This document shows, piece after piece, positions 1 through 7,986 of a DNA stretch of 14,653 nt. Numbering within the stretch: position 1 is the stretch's first letter; each line of letters begins with the position of its first letter. Where the stretch lies: positions 1 to 14,653 of the forward strand of contig JAKLHH010000056.1 of assembly GCA_022710245.1 (NCBI GenBank). Reading direction: 5' to 3'. The translations under genes were made by a program, and so were the position numbers. Source of the DNA: Myxococcota bacterium (GTDB lineage: Bacteria > Myxococcota > Polyangia > GCA-2747355 > JAKLHH01). The notes beneath the pieces were generated by a model. It ran no database searches, had not been told where the DNA came from, and was given only the letters and a program-made list of their open reading frames with translations.

Positions 1-555
1 CACTGGCTCTCCTACGTGGCGGTGGCGAGCGTCGACGAGGCGGTGCCCCGCGCGGAGCGGCTCGGCGCCACCGCGTTGATGCCCGCCATCGACCTCGGCG
101 ACGTGGGCCGCAGCGCGGTGCTCCGCGACCCGACCGGCGCCGTCTTCGCCCTCTGGCAGGCGCGGCGGCCGATGCCGCCCACGCCGGAGGTGGTGCCTGG
201 CGGGCGCTGCTGGGTCGAGCTGCAGAGCGGCAACATCGACCGCGCGGGGACCTTCTATGGTCAGCTCTTCGGCTGGCGAGTGGTCCCGACCCGCATCGGC
301 GCGCTGCCCTACACGCTCTTCCTGCAGGGCGAGGAGCAGCTCGGCGGCATGTTGGCGGCCTCACGCGAGTGGGGCGGCGCCTCGCCGAACTGGGTCGTCT
401 ACTTCTTCGTCGAGGACTGCGCGCGGGCGCTGGCGCTGACCCGCGAGCGGGGCGGCGAGGTGCGGATGCCGCCCCGCGACCTCGAGCAGATCGGGCGCGT
501 CGCCATCATCGCCGACCCGCAGGGCGCCGTGGTCGGCGTGGTGCAGCCACGCTGA
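1..555 (+). CDS. VOC family (glyoxalase/bleomycin-resistance-like) protein, 5' truncated
   Basis: The reading frame is open from base 1 (first visible residues HWLSYVAVAS) to TGA at 553-555, so the start lies left of the window and 184 residues are visible. Two VOC-type units can be seen. The first ends near residue 58 with the typical LRDPTGAVFALWQ strand. The second runs from CWVELQSGNIDRAGTFYGQL through WVVYFFVEDCARAL to IADPQGAVVGVVQ. Tandem VOC modules of this type are usually annotated as glyoxalase-like or bleomycin-resistance-like proteins, and the true substrate cannot be predicted from family membership. The D-P-x-G-A-x-x pattern at the end of both halves is the clearest family mark. 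A valine stands where metal-binding members often carry Glu in the last strand of the second unit, so metal-dependent catalysis is uncertain. The next plus-strand feature is a broken gene remnant, so no operon partner is visible. Confidence 0.85.
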   Translation, partial: HWLSYVAVASVDEAVPRAERLGATALMPAIDLGDVGRSAVLRDPTGAVFALWQARRPMPPTPEVVPGGRCWVELQSGNIDRAGTFYGQLFGWRVVPTRIGALPYTLFLQGEEQLGGMLAASREWGGASPNWVVYFFVEDCARALALTRERGGEVRMPPRDLEQIGRVAIIADPQGAVVGVVQPR

Positions 556-668
556 CGAGGCGTCCGCCGGCCCACCGCCCGCTTCGCACCTGCGGCCGTG
601 ACGCGCAGGCGTTGCGCCGGAGCAGCGAGGCGGCCGGGGGCCTCCCTGCCGAGCGCGGCTTCGTCGCC

Positions 669-846
669 GTGAAGGCCGACGCCGACTGCGCGGCGCTCAA
701 GCCGACCGTCTCCATGTACTGCTCGCCGGCCATGGGACCTGCGCGCTCGCCTGCACCAAAAGACGGGCGACTGCCCGAGCGGCTTCACCTGCGCGAACGA
801 CTCGAACGGGAAGAAGGGCTGCGCGCCGAACAGCCTGCTCAACTAG
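669..846 (+). pseudogene. Frame-broken 3' end of a cysteine-rich protein gene
   Basis: No single frame covers this stretch, but three successive frames read as one cysteine-rich C-terminus. Frame 3 gives VKADADCAALKPTVSMYCSP from 669. Frame 2 gives GTCALACTK at 734-760. Frame 1 gives GDCPSGFTCANDSNGKKGCA up to TAG at 844-846. The three breaks needed are one G missing from the GGG run at 734-736, one extra A in AAAA at 758-761 and one extra G in GGG at 765-767. All lie in homopolymer runs. The repaired C-terminus matches the style of the two lipoproteins at 6809-7897 and 8144-9148 (CPTGYTC, CPSGYNC followed by a final Cys) and the D-x-D-C-A module of the 11297 gene. No convincing start or N-terminal part is seen between 556 and 668. 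It is either a decayed gene or a gene hit by assembly indels. Its stop overlaps the convergent kinase gene by 8 bases. Confidence 0.5.
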
Positions 847-2725
847 CGCGCCCCTGGTCGCCCGCGTCGCCGCGACCCTCGACGAGCCCCCGCACCGCCT
901 CCTGCAGCTCACCGTAAGAGAACGGCTTCGCCAGGCACCGCTGCCCCTCGAGGCCGGCCAGCCGCCGCTCCATCTCGCTGCGGCTGCAGCCGCTGGTGAG
1001 GAGCACCGGGAGCCCGGGGCGCTCGGCGTGCGCCGCGCGCGCGACCGCCTCGCCGCCCTGCTCGGGCATCGCCAGATCGCAGATGATGAGCGCCAGCGCG
1101 CCGGCGCGCCGCAGGAGCGCGATCCCCTCCTCTCCGCCCGCTGCCTCGAGGACCTCGAAGCCCATCCGCCGCAGCATCAGCGCGATCACCTCGCGCACCG
1201 AGCGCTCGTCGTCGATGAGCAGCACGAGCCCGCGCCCCCGCCAGCTCTCCCGCGCCACCCGGCGCGCCGCTCGCGACGCGACCGGCCGGTGCGGCAGCCC
1301 GACCGTCACCTCGGTGCCCGCTCCTCGCCGGCTCTCGACGCGGATCAGCCCCCGGTGCTCGCTGACGATGCCGATCACCGCCGAGAGCCCGAGCCCGCGG
1401 CCGGCGAACTTGGTGGAGAAGAACGGATCGAAGATCTTCTCCAGCGTCCCCTGGTCCATGCCGCAGCCGTCGTCGGCGACCTTGAAGAAGACGTACGGGC
1501 CCTGCGGCCGATCGCTCGCCCACTGCAGCCGCGCCACGGCCGGGTCGAGCGCAGGCTCCTCGAAGGTCGTCACCCCGGTCGAGACGCGGACCTCGCCGCC
1601 GTCCTCGCCGAGCGCCTCGCCGGCGTTGATGAGGAGGTTCATCACCAGCTGGCGCAGCTGCCCCGCGTCTCCCTCGACGAGCGGCAGGTCCGGCGCGAGC
1701 TCGTAGCGGAGCCGGGCGCCCTTCGGGATCGCCGCCCCGAGGAGATCCGGGAGCTCGCGGATGAGCTGGTTGAGGTCGAGCGCGACGAGGGTGGCGGGGC
1801 AGCGCCCTGCGTAGGTGAGCATCTGCTGGCAGAGCTTCGCCGCGCGTTGCGAGCCGTCGACGATCCTCGCCAGCGCCGTCCGCTGCGGCGAGCCCTCGGG
1901 GAGCTCCAGCGCGGTGACCTCGGCGTTGCCCATGATCCCGAGGAGGAGGTTGTTGAAGTCGTGGGCGACCCCGCCGGCGAGCAGGCCGAGGCTCTCCAGC
2001 TTCTGCGCCTGGCGCATCTTCTCCTCGAGCTTGCGCCGCTCCTCCGCCTCCCCCTCGATGCGCGCCACCGCGGCCGCGAGGCGTGCGCTGAAGTCGCTGT
2101 AGAGCCCGCGCAGCTTGGAGACCATCAGCAGGTAGGGCGGCAGCACGAGCGAGAAGTAGAGGATCTGCATGACCGCGAAGAGGACCAGGCTCCCCTGCGA
2201 CGACCCGTCCAGCCCCGACCAGCTCACCTCGGTCGTCAGCGGCCAGAGGCGGAGCTGCACCAGCAGCGCACCAGCGGGATAGCCGATCGCGAAGCAGCAC
2301 GCGCAGAGCGCCGAGGCGCGAATGCTGAGGAAGAGCCCCGCCGTCATCGCGCTGAGGAGCGGCACCACCACGATGGTGCTGTGGCTGAGGCCGCTCGACA
2401 TGAGGCCGACGATCTCCACCGCGATGTCGGTGACGAAGGAGGCGAGGAGCGCGCCGCGCAGCGCGCGTGGCGAGAGCGTGCGGAGGGCCAGCTCGAGGAG
2501 CACGGTCACCAGCAGGACCACGCCGTCCAGGGCCAGCATGCTGACCACGAAGGTGGTCGAGCAGCGCCAGACCAGGCTCAGCAGCAGCAGGATGGCCACG
2601 TTGCAGGCGAGGAAGAGCCAGCGCACCCGCACCAGCAGCCGCGCCGCCGCGGGGCTGCCGGGGCGCAGCATCAGCACCTCGACGATCTCCTCGATCCTCC
2701 GCCGCAGCCCGGCGCGCTCGAGCAT
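839..2725 (-). CDS. Membrane-bound hybrid histidine kinase with C-terminal receiver domain
   Basis: The predicted protein has 628 residues from ATG at 2723-2725, preceded by GAGGAG four bases upstream. The frame stays open upstream to 3238, but that extension has no domain and crosses the divergent gene. About six hydrophobic segments lie between residues 34 and 205 (for example 41-53, 57-80, 115-135, 181-202). A charged coiled-coil-like stretch (218-245) follows. The H-box is GGVAHDFNNLLLGIMGN with phospho-accepting His255, the N-box NLLINAGEAL is at 363-372, the G1 box DDGCGMD at 418-424, the F-box IFDPFFSTK at 431-439 and the G2 box GRGLGLS at 442-448. The receiver domain (about 500-620) has the acidic pair D505/D506, phospho-accepting Asp550 and Lys600. 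The AHDFNN-type H-box is typical of hybrid kinases. No PAS, GAF or periplasmic sensor domain is visible, so the signal is probably sensed by the membrane region. The target of the receiver cannot be predicted. The gene is divergent from the 2997 gene. Confidence 0.92.
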   Translation of the reverse strand: MLERAGLRRRIEEIVEVLMLRPGSPAAARLLVRVRWLFLACNVAILLLLSLVWRCSTTFVVSMLALDGVVLLVTVLLELALRTLSPRALRGALLASFVTDIAVEIVGLMSSGLSHSTIVVVPLLSAMTAGLFLSIRASALCACCFAIGYPAGALLVQLRLWPLTTEVSWSGLDGSSQGSLVLFAVMQILYFSLVLPPYLLMVSKLRGLYSDFSARLAAAVARIEGEAEERRKLEEKMRQAQKLESLGLLAGGVAHDFNNLLLGIMGNAEVTALELPEGSPQRTALARIVDGSQRAAKLCQQMLTYAGRCPATLVALDLNQLIRELPDLLGAAIPKGARLRYELAPDLPLVEGDAGQLRQLVMNLLINAGEALGEDGGEVRVSTGVTTFEEPALDPAVARLQWASDRPQGPYVFFKVADDGCGMDQGTLEKIFDPFFSTKFAGRGLGLSAVIGIVSEHRGLIRVESRRGAGTEVTVGLPHRPVASRAARRVARESWRGRGLVLLIDDERSVREVIALMLRRMGFEVLEAAGGEEGIALLRRAGALALIICDLAMPEQGGEAVARAAHAERPGLPVLLTSGCSRSEMERRLAGLEGQRCLAKPFSYGELQEAVRGLVEGRGDAGDQGRAS

Positions 2726-2982
2726 GGTTCTCCTCGCAGGCCACGATACCAGAGGTAGCCATCTGGGGTCGCGCCCTGGTGCAGGCCTGCTCCACCGTTT
2801 TCGGAGAGGTTGAGGCCGAGGAGCCCCAGTCGTGGGCCGCTGCCCTCGACGCGCCGCCCTCGACCGCCCCGTTCGCGTGGGGGTGGTGATGTCCACTTCG
2901 CCGCGGATCTGCTGCGCTTCGCGACGGGATCCCGGGGGGAGCGGAGCCAGGCACACTTGCTGCAACCGGGGAGCGCGGTAAG

Positions 2983-2988
2983 AGGAGG
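2983..2988 (+). promoter_or_regulatory. Shine-Dalgarno site that decides the start of the 2997 gene
   Basis: AGGAGG followed by TG is a near-perfect anti-16S complement. It lies 8 bases before the TTG at 2997-2999, which is ideal spacing. The in-frame GTG at 2988-2990 overlaps this site and therefore cannot use it, so TTG is the better start. Confidence 0.65.
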
Positions 2989-2996
2989 TGCTACCC

Positions 2997-4004
2997 TTGG
3001 CCAGACTGCCCTTCCGCGCCTTGACCCTGCTCGCCCCGCTCGCGCTCGCGCTCCCCTCCCCCGCCTCCGCGGCCCGCGCGCCCCGCGCCGCGGTGAGCGT
3101 CGTGGAGGCTCCGGAGGCGCTCCGCGACCAGCTCAAGGGCCTGCGCGCCGTGGTCGAGGAGGAGCTCGAGCAGCACGAGATCAAGGTGCTCCGCAAGCCC
3201 GTGGCCCCGCAGGGGAGCGGCGTCAAGAAGCTCGGCACCTTCGCCAGGGCCAGGCGCCTCGACCGCGTCTACGACGTGCGGCTGCTCCCCGAGGGCAAGA
3301 AGGTCGTCGTGGTGCTCACCGAGCGCAAGGCGCCCGCCATGAAGAGCACCTTCTCCGCCCGCCTGGCCGCCGTGAGCGCCGAGAAGGTCAAGGCGGTGCT
3401 GCCGAAGCTCGTCGGCGCCGTGGTCGCGCGCCAGGAGCCGGAGCCCGACCCGCAGCCCGCGGCGGCCGCCGCGCCTGCCGAGCCCGTGAGCCCGGCCCCG
3501 GAGACCGCCGTCCACGCCGCGGCGCCCGCGCCCGTGCGGCGCACCGAGTGGCTGGTCGGCGCCAGCGTCGAGCTCGGCTCTTACCTCAACGCGGCGGCCG
3601 GCATCTACGGCGCCAGCGGCCGCCTCATCTACCAGCGCGGCGCGCTCGGCGTCGGGCTCGAGCTGGGGGGCGGGGGAGGCGGCGGCACCGCGTTCCACGC
3701 GGGTCTGCGCGCCGACTACCTCTTCCTTTCCTCGGGGATCTCGCCCATCGTCGGCGCCGGGCTCGGCTACCTGCTGGCCAAGGCAGCGGACAAGGCCGAG
3801 GGCAGCGGCGGCTACTTCTCGGCCAGCGTCGGCGTGGAGTACGCGCGGCTACGCCCGGTCCGCTTCCGCCTCGAGGCGGAGGTCTACCTGCCCTTCTTCG
3901 AGGCCAAGCGGAGCGAGATCCAGAGCGTCAACGGGATCGTCGACCTCACCACCATCGGCTCGTACAGCCCCGCCGCCGTGATCAAGCTGGGGTGCCTCTA
4001 CTGA
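2997..4004 (+). CDS. Exported protein with N-terminal alpha/beta domain and predicted outer-membrane beta-barrel C-terminus
   Basis: The predicted protein has 335 residues from TTG at 2997 (GTG at 2988 is the alternative). Residues 1-25 form a signal peptide ending PSPASA before ARAP. Residues 33-145 form a mixed alpha/beta region with no motif I recognise (it includes VYDVRLLPEGKKVVVVLTER). Residues 147-182 are a Pro/Ala/Glu-rich linker. Residues 184-335 show alternating hydrophobic strands with glycines and aromatic residues (WLVGASVELGSYL, RADYLFLSSGISPIVGAGLG, YFSASVGVEYARL, FRLEAEVYLPFF), with a terminal Tyr. This looks like a small outer-membrane beta-barrel. An unusual run of eight glycines (224-231) sits in a loop. 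The linker-plus-barrel layout resembles many uncharacterised myxobacterial envelope proteins. A role in anchoring or sensing is possible, but nothing in the sequence proves one. It is divergent from the histidine kinase, with a 271-base gap. Confidence 0.75.
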   Translation: MARLPFRALTLLAPLALALPSPASAARAPRAAVSVVEAPEALRDQLKGLRAVVEEELEQHEIKVLRKPVAPQGSGVKKLGTFARARRLDRVYDVRLLPEGKKVVVVLTERKAPAMKSTFSARLAAVSAEKVKAVLPKLVGAVVARQEPEPDPQPAAAAAPAEPVSPAPETAVHAAAPAPVRRTEWLVGASVELGSYLNAAAGIYGASGRLIYQRGALGVGLELGGGGGGGTAFHAGLRADYLFLSSGISPIVGAGLGYLLAKAADKAEGSGGYFSASVGVEYARLRPVRFRLEAEVYLPFFEAKRSEIQSVNGIVDLTTIGSYSPAAVIKLGCLY

Positions 4005-4035
4005 CCTCAGGGTTCGTCCGGGCTGACCCCCCTCT

Positions 4036-4055
4036 TGCTGCGGACCTGCGCAGCA
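4036..4055 (+). other. Short intergenic hairpin between the 2997 gene and lon
   Basis: The arms TGCTGCG (4036-4042) and CGCAGCA (4049-4055) are perfect 7-base complements around a 6-base loop, 31 bases after the stop at 4004. No T-run follows, so it does not meet the intrinsic-terminator pattern. It might still help end transcription or mark the mRNA 3' end. Confidence 0.3.
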
Positions 4056-4101
4056 GCTCGCAGCACCACGCAGAGAAACCGCGAGAAACGGGGCCGGCAA
4101 G

Positions 4102-4130
4102 TTGGCCCCCTCCCACCCGGATGCTAAGAT
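4102..4130 (+). promoter_or_regulatory. Candidate sigma-70-type promoter of lon
   Basis: TTGGCC (4102-4107) is followed after 17 bases by TAAGAT (4125-4130). Each box matches the consensus at 4 of 6 positions. Transcription would begin near 4137, giving a leader of about 64 bases before ATG 4201. The same TAAGAT -10 hexamer occurs in the better promoter at 11261-11288. If this promoter is real, the TTG at 4102 cannot be the lon start codon. No heat-shock (sigma-32) or CIRCE-type element was recognised. Confidence 0.35.
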
Positions 4131-4200
4131 TGCGCCCCGAAGCGCGCGCCGCGAGGCGCGCCGACGACCCGCTCCCGAGGCACCCGAGGCACCGAAAACC

Positions 4201-6606
4201 ATGGATGAAGTCACTGCCCCCCGCGTCCTGCCGCTCCTCCCGCTCCGGGACATCATCATCTTCCCGCACATGGTCGTCCCGCTGCTGGTCGGACGCGAGC
4301 GCTCCGTCGCCGCGCTGGAGGCGGCGATGGCCGGGGAGAAGGAGATCGTGCTCGTGGCGCAGCGGCGCGCCAAGGTCAACGAGCCCGCGCCGGCCGAGAT
4401 GTACGAGCTCGGCACCCTCGGCACCATCGTCCAGCTGCTCCGCCTCCCCGACGGCACCCTCAAGGTGCTGGTCGAGGGCAAGCGCCGCGTCCGCGTCGCC
4501 GCCTACCGCGACGAGGCCGCCTACTTCCTGGTCGAGGCCGACGAGGTGGAGCGCCCCGAGGAGCTGACGGTGGAGATCGAGGCGCTGATGCGCTCGCTCA
4601 AGACCACCTTCGAGACGTACATCAAGCTCAACAAGCGCATCCCGCGCGAGATGCTGGTCTCGGTGGAGACCATCGACGAGCCCTCGCGCCTGGCGGACAC
4701 CATCGCCTCGCACCTCCAGCTCAAGCTGGAGGACAAGCAGCTCCTGATCGAGACCATCGCCTCGCAGCCCCGGATGGAGAAGCTCTTCGAGCTGATGCAG
4801 GGCGAGATCGAGATCCTGCAGGTGGAGAAGCGCATCCGCTCGCGGGTCAAGCGCCAGATGGAGCGCTCGCAGCGCGAGTACTACTTGAACGAGCAGATGC
4901 AGGCGATCCAGAAGGAGCTCGGCGAGCGCGACGAGTTCAAGAACGAGCTCAGCGAGCTCGAGGAGAAGATCCGCTCCAAGAAGATGTCCGAGGAGGCGGT
5001 CGACAAGCTGCAGAAGGAGCTGCGCAAGCTGAAGCTGATGGCGCCGCTCTCCGCCGAGGCGACGGTGGTGCGGAACTACATCGACTGGGTGCTCGGGCTC
5101 CCCTGGGACGTCAAGACCGAGGACCAGCTCGAGGTCAAGCGCGCCGAGGAGATCCTCGAGACCGACCACTACGGCCTGCAGAAGGTCAAGGAGCGGATCC
5201 TCGAGCACCTCGCGGTGCAGTCGCTGGTCGAGAAGATGAAGGGGCCCATCCTCTGCTTCGTCGGCCCCCCCGGCGTCGGCAAGACCTCGCTCGGCCGCTC
5301 CATCGCGCGGGCGACGGGGCGCGCCTTCGTGCGGCTCTCGCTCGGCGGCGTCCGCGACGAGGCGGAGATCCGCGGCCACCGCCGCACGTACATCGGCGCG
5401 CTGCCCGGCAAGATCGTCCAGTACATGAAGAAGGCGGGCAGCAACAACCCCGTCTTCCTGCTCGACGAGGTGGACAAGATGTCCACCGACTTCCGCGGCG
5501 ACCCCTCGGCGGCGCTCCTCGAGGTGCTCGACCCCGAGCAGAACCACGCCTTCAACGACCACTACCTCGACCTCGACTACGACCTCTCCGACGTGATGTT
5601 CATCACCACGGCGAATAACCTCCACTCGATCCCGCTGCCGCTGCAGGACCGCATGGAGATCATCCGCCTCCCCGGCTACACCGAGGAGGAGAAGCTGCAG
5701 ATCGCGCGGCGCTACCTGATCCCCAAGCAGAAGGAGGCGAACGGCCTCGGCGAGTGCGAGCTCGCCGTCTCCGACAACGCCGTGACCGGCATCATCCGCG
5801 ACTACACGAAGGAGGCGGGCGTCCGCAACCTGGAGCGCGAGCTGGCCTCCATCTGCCGCAAGATCGCCAAGGACGTCGTCGGGCAGGACAAGCCGCCCTC
5901 GTTCCGCGTCTCCACCGGTCACCTCGCCAAGTACCTCGGCGTGCCCAAGTTCCACACCTCGGTGCAGGAGGAGGTGGACGGCATCGGCCTCGCCAACGGC
6001 CTGGCGGTGACCCAGCACGGCGGCGAGCTCCTCGCCACCGAGGTCGCGGTGATGCCCGGCAAGGGCAAGCTGGTCCTCACCGGCAAGCTCGGCGACGTGA
6101 TGAAGGAGTCGGCGCAGGCGGCGCTCACCTACGTGCGCTCGCGCGCGGCGAGCTTCGGCCTCGACCCGCAGTTCTACCAGAAGGTCGACATCCACGTGCA
6201 CCTGCCCGAGGGCGCCATCCCCAAGGACGGCCCCTCGGCGGGGATCACCATCGTCACCGCCATGGTCTCCGCGCTGATGCACGTCCCCGTCCGCAAGGAC
6301 GTGGCGATGACGGGCGAGATCACGCTGCGCGGCCGCGTGCTCGCCATCGGCGGGCTGAAGGAGAAGATCCTCGCGGCGAGCCGCTACGCCATCAAGCGCG
6401 TGATCATCCCGACGGAGAACGAGAAGGACCTGAAGGAGATCCCGCCCGCGCTGCTGAAGGCGGTGGAGCTCTGCGTGGTGCCGCACATGGATCAGGTGCT
6501 GCGCCTCGCCCTCAGCCTCGAGGACCCCGAGAAGTTCCTGGTCCGCCCGTCGGAGGTGATCGACTGGCGAGTCTCGAGCGACTCACCCTCCCCCTCCTCG
6601 CACTAG
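4201..6606 (+). CDS. lon: ATP-dependent serine protease Lon (La)
   Basis: The predicted protein has 801 residues, usual for bacterial Lon. It degrades misfolded and regulatory proteins in the cytoplasm as a homohexamer. The N-terminal substrate-binding domain begins with [19 protein letters not shown] (11-29). A long charged coiled-coil region (about 200-280) precedes the AAA+ module with Walker A GPPGVGKT (355-362) and Walker B VFLLDEVD (418-425). The C-terminal protease domain contains PKDGPSAG with catalytic Ser679 and GGLKEKI with catalytic Lys722. Numbered from ATG 4201, these are exactly the residue numbers of the Ser-Lys dyad known in E. coli Lon, which supports this start over the upstream TTG at 4102 (it would add 33 low-complexity residues). 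The last 13 residues are a Ser/Pro-rich tail. The Shine-Dalgarno site is weak. Myxobacteria often have two Lon proteins (vegetative LonV and developmental LonD/BsgA); which one this is cannot be decided here. Confidence 0.97.
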   Translation: MDEVTAPRVLPLLPLRDIIIFPHMVVPLLVGRERSVAALEAAMAGEKEIVLVAQRRAKVNEPAPAEMYELGTLGTIVQLLRLPDGTLKVLVEGKRRVRVAAYRDEAAYFLVEADEVERPEELTVEIEALMRSLKTTFETYIKLNKRIPREMLVSVETIDEPSRLADTIASHLQLKLEDKQLLIETIASQPRMEKLFELMQGEIEILQVEKRIRSRVKRQMERSQREYYLNEQMQAIQKELGERDEFKNELSELEEKIRSKKMSEEAVDKLQKELRKLKLMAPLSAEATVVRNYIDWVLGLPWDVKTEDQLEVKRAEEILETDHYGLQKVKERILEHLAVQSLVEKMKGPILCFVGPPGVGKTSLGRSIARATGRAFVRLSLGGVRDEAEIRGHRRTYIGALPGKIVQYMKKAGSNNPVFLLDEVDKMSTDFRGDPSAALLEVLDPEQNHAFNDHYLDLDYDLSDVMFITTANNLHSIPLPLQDRMEIIRLPGYTEEEKLQIARRYLIPKQKEANGLGECELAVSDNAVTGIIRDYTKEAGVRNLERELASICRKIAKDVVGQDKPPSFRVSTGHLAKYLGVPKFHTSVQEEVDGIGLANGLAVTQHGGELLATEVAVMPGKGKLVLTGKLGDVMKESAQAALTYVRSRAASFGLDPQFYQKVDIHVHLPEGAIPKDGPSAGITIVTAMVSALMHVPVRKDVAMTGEITLRGRVLAIGGLKEKILAASRYAIKRVIIPTENEKDLKEIPPALLKAVELCVVPHMDQVLRLALSLEDPEKFLVRPSEVIDWRVSSDSPSPSSH

Positions 6607-6669
6607 ACTCCTGTCCCCAGCACAGCCCCTGTCGACCCGCGCTCCTGCGGGCGAGGTGTCGTGATCGGT

Positions 6670-6695
6670 CACGGGTGGGAGGGGCCTCCCAGGGT
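6670..6695 (+). promoter_or_regulatory. Dyad element upstream of the first lipoprotein promoter, candidate activator site
   Basis: The core TGGGAGGGGCCTCCCA (6676-6691) is a near-perfect inverted repeat. The whole 26-base stretch matches the element at 7987-8012 at 24 positions. It sits about 88-113 bases before the predicted transcription start at 6783, the usual place for a sigma-54 enhancer-binding protein. The run TTTTT at 6695-6699 lets it also pass as a terminator for lon, and the two roles are not exclusive. The second copy lacks a T-run but keeps the sequence, which favours protein binding. Confidence 0.45.
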
Positions 6696-6756
6696 TTTTC
6701 CCCAGGGGGCGCGGTCGATCCGGCGAGGATCACTCGGGCGACGCCGCGGCCGCGGG

Positions 6757-6772
6757 TGGCACCGGCCTTGCT
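6757..6772 (+). promoter_or_regulatory. Sigma-54 (RpoN) -24/-12 promoter of the first cysteine-rich lipoprotein
   Basis: TGGCACC-GGCC-TTGCT matches the sigma-54 consensus TGGCACG-N4-TTGCW at all but one position, with the obligatory 10 bases between the GG and GC pairs. Transcription would begin near 6783, giving a 26-base leader that contains GAGGAGGA before ATG 6809. The equivalent sequence in front of the paralog at 8096-8111 is almost identical. Sigma-54 promoters need an ATP-driven enhancer-binding protein; none is encoded in this window. Confidence 0.8.
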
Positions 6773-6808
6773 CTGTCCGGGCCCACCACCGACGACGAGG
6801 AGGAGAAG

Positions 6809-7897
6809 ATGCGCTCCCTGATCAGCCTGACCCTGGGCACGCTGCTCGTCCTGGCCGGCTGCGGCAGCACCGTCTCCGACGATCCGAGCGCGGTCACGCC
6901 CAGCGCGCCCGGCGCGGCCTGCACCGACCCGGTGAAGTGCTGCACGCAGGACAAGATGATCTGCACCGGCGACCCCGACGAGGGCCTCGTCTGCCACTGC
7001 TCCGGGCTCTGGGACTGCTCCAAGAACCCCGCCAAGTGCGAGCAGGCGATGCCCACGCCGACGGGCGGCGGCACCTGGACCTGCACCTGGGCCGCGAGCA
7101 GCTACACCTGCACGTCGAAGGGCAGCAAGAGCAGCCCGCCTGGTGGCAGCGGCTGGAGCTGCAGCTGGGTCGCCGCCTCGTCGAGCTGGAGCTGCACCGC
7201 GACCTTCCCGCCGAACCCGAGCAACTCGCCCGAGGGCGGCGCCTACTGGCAGTGCTCGGTGGACAACGAGTCCGACAAGGTGATCTGCGACAAGCAGGCC
7301 TCGCCCAGCCCGACCCCGACGCCGACGCCGCAGCCGGCGGCCGACGCGGGCGTGCCGCCGACCAAGCCCGCCGCCGACGCGGGCAAGTGGCCGACCAAGC
7401 CCAGCAGCGACGCGGGCACGCCGACCAAGCCCGCCAGCGACGCGGCGCCCGCCCCCACGCCCAAGCCGGGCCAGCAGTGCGTCCCCGGCCAGAAGAAGTG
7501 GTGCGACGGTGAGATCTACTGCGGCTGGGGCCAGACCACCTGCCTCTCGACGGGCAAGTGGGACCCGAAGTGCGTGGAGCAGAACGACGGGCGCGTTCCG
7601 AACACGGCCTGCGCCTGCTACCACTACTACTTCGAGCCCTCGTGCTGCGAGACCCCGGACTGCGTGATCCCCGCAGGCCAGAACGGACAGATCTGCTCCT
7701 ACGGCTCGGGCAAGCTCTGCGACCCCTGCAACCCCAACCAGCCGAACTGCACCGAGCCGGGCGGCAAGTGCATGGTGCTGGCGGGCGGCGCCTTCTGCAC
7801 CAAGGGCTGCACCGGCATGGGCCAGGGCACCTGCCCGACCGGGTACACCTGCATGATGAGTCAGTGCGTGCCGCAGACCTGGAGTTGCCAGCCCTGA
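6809..7897 (+). CDS. Cysteine-rich secreted lipoprotein, first tandem paralog
   Basis: The predicted protein has 362 residues, with ATG at 6809 behind GAGGAGGA. A lipoprotein signal peptide ends LLVLAGC with lipidated Cys18, so the product should be membrane-anchored and extracytoplasmic. I count 35 further cysteines, which suggests a disulfide-stabilised surface protein. Modules in order are: CTDPVKCCTQDKMICTGDPD to about residue 78; two short W-x-C-x-W repeats (89-130); a Trp/Cys segment to 160; an Ala/Asp/Pro/Thr-rich linker with 11-residue repeats (162-222); a CVPGQKKWCDGEIYCGWGQT module (224-256); and a C-terminal Cys domain with CCETPDC and CPTGYTC. I do not recognise a named function. 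Similar cysteine modules are common in uncharacterised myxobacterial lipoproteins. It closely matches the next gene outside the linker and signal peptide. Expression probably depends on the sigma-54 promoter at 6757-6772. Confidence 0.9.
   Translation: MRSLISLTLGTLLVLAGCGSTVSDDPSAVTPSAPGAACTDPVKCCTQDKMICTGDPDEGLVCHCSGLWDCSKNPAKCEQAMPTPTGGGTWTCTWAASSYTCTSKGSKSSPPGGSGWSCSWVAASSSWSCTATFPPNPSNSPEGGAYWQCSVDNESDKVICDKQASPSPTPTPTPQPAADAGVPPTKPAADAGKWPTKPSSDAGTPTKPASDAAPAPTPKPGQQCVPGQKKWCDGEIYCGWGQTTCLSTGKWDPKCVEQNDGRVPNTACACYHYYFEPSCCETPDCVIPAGQNGQICSYGSGKLCDPCNPNQPNCTEPGGKCMVLAGGAFCTKGCTGMGQGTCPTGYTCMMSQCVPQTWSCQP
7343..7446 (+). repeat. 33-base tandem repeat in the linker of the first lipoprotein
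   Basis: The word GACGCGGGC recurs at 7343, 7376 and 7409, exactly 33 bases apart, and decays to GACGCGGC at 7439. The units encode variations of D-A-G-x-x-P-T-K-P-[AS]-[AS]. The paralog has no trace of this repeat and instead carries Pro-Thr repeats at the same place, so the linker changes by repeat expansion. Confidence 0.8.
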
Positions 7898-7903
7898 TCC
7901 ACC

Positions 7904-7926
7904 CACCGGGCGACGCCTCCCAGGAT
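7904..7926 (+). promoter_or_regulatory. Possible third, degenerate copy of the dyad element
   Basis: GGGCGACGCCTCCCAGG resembles the right part of the element at 7987-8012 (about 16 of 20 aligned bases). It lies 83 bases further upstream, about 196-218 bases before the predicted transcription start at 8122. Paired sites at this distance are common for enhancer-binding proteins. The match is imperfect and may be chance in GC-rich DNA. Confidence 0.25.
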
Positions 7927-7969
7927 CGCTGCGTCGCAAGCCTCTGATAAGGCGGTGGCTTGCCAGCGA
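7926..7969 (+). other. Long bulged hairpin between the tandem lipoprotein genes
   Basis: TCGCTG (7926-7931) pairs with CAGCGA (7964-7969), and GCAAGCC (7936-7942) pairs with GGCTTGC (7957-7963). This gives 13 base pairs with one 4-base bulge and a 14-base loop, 28 bases after the stop at 7897. No T-run follows, so it may be a mRNA 3'-end structure rather than a classic terminator. Confidence 0.4.
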
Positions 7970-7986
7970 GCCCGTGACAGGCCGTC

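Noticed and set aside
1028..2758. 576-residue plus-strand open frame opposite the histidine kinase
   Set aside because: It is Arg/Ala/His/Glu-rich with no domain and no ribosome site, antisense to a gene with all kinase motifs.
2776..2790. Sigma-54-like site TGGTGCAGGCCTGCT
   Set aside because: GG and GC are separated by 9 bases, not 10, and the boxes are weak; this also holds on the minus strand.
2957..2984. Promoter TTGCTG-N16-TAAGAG before the 2997 gene
   Set aside because: Its transcription start would fall after the Shine-Dalgarno site, which would then be missing from the mRNA.
2726..3238. N-terminal extension of the histidine kinase (frame open to 3238 on minus)
   Set aside because: It has no domain or signal, overlaps the 2997 gene, and the ATG at 2725 has a good GAGGAG site.
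4102..4200. TTG 4102 as start of Lon
   Set aside because: It adds 33 low-complexity Arg/Pro/Ala-rich residues and breaks the agreement of Ser679/Lys722 with E. coli numbering, and a plausible promoter overlaps it.
3982..6486. 834-residue open frame on the minus strand opposite lon
   Set aside because: It is a GC-rich shadow frame: low-complexity Leu/Val/Arg/Asp-rich, no domain, and fully antisense to a clear lon gene.
6676..6699. Intrinsic terminator of lon (hairpin plus TTTTT)
   Set aside because: It remains possible, but the conserved second copy at 7987-8012 has no T-run, so I list it as a dyad element; it may do both.
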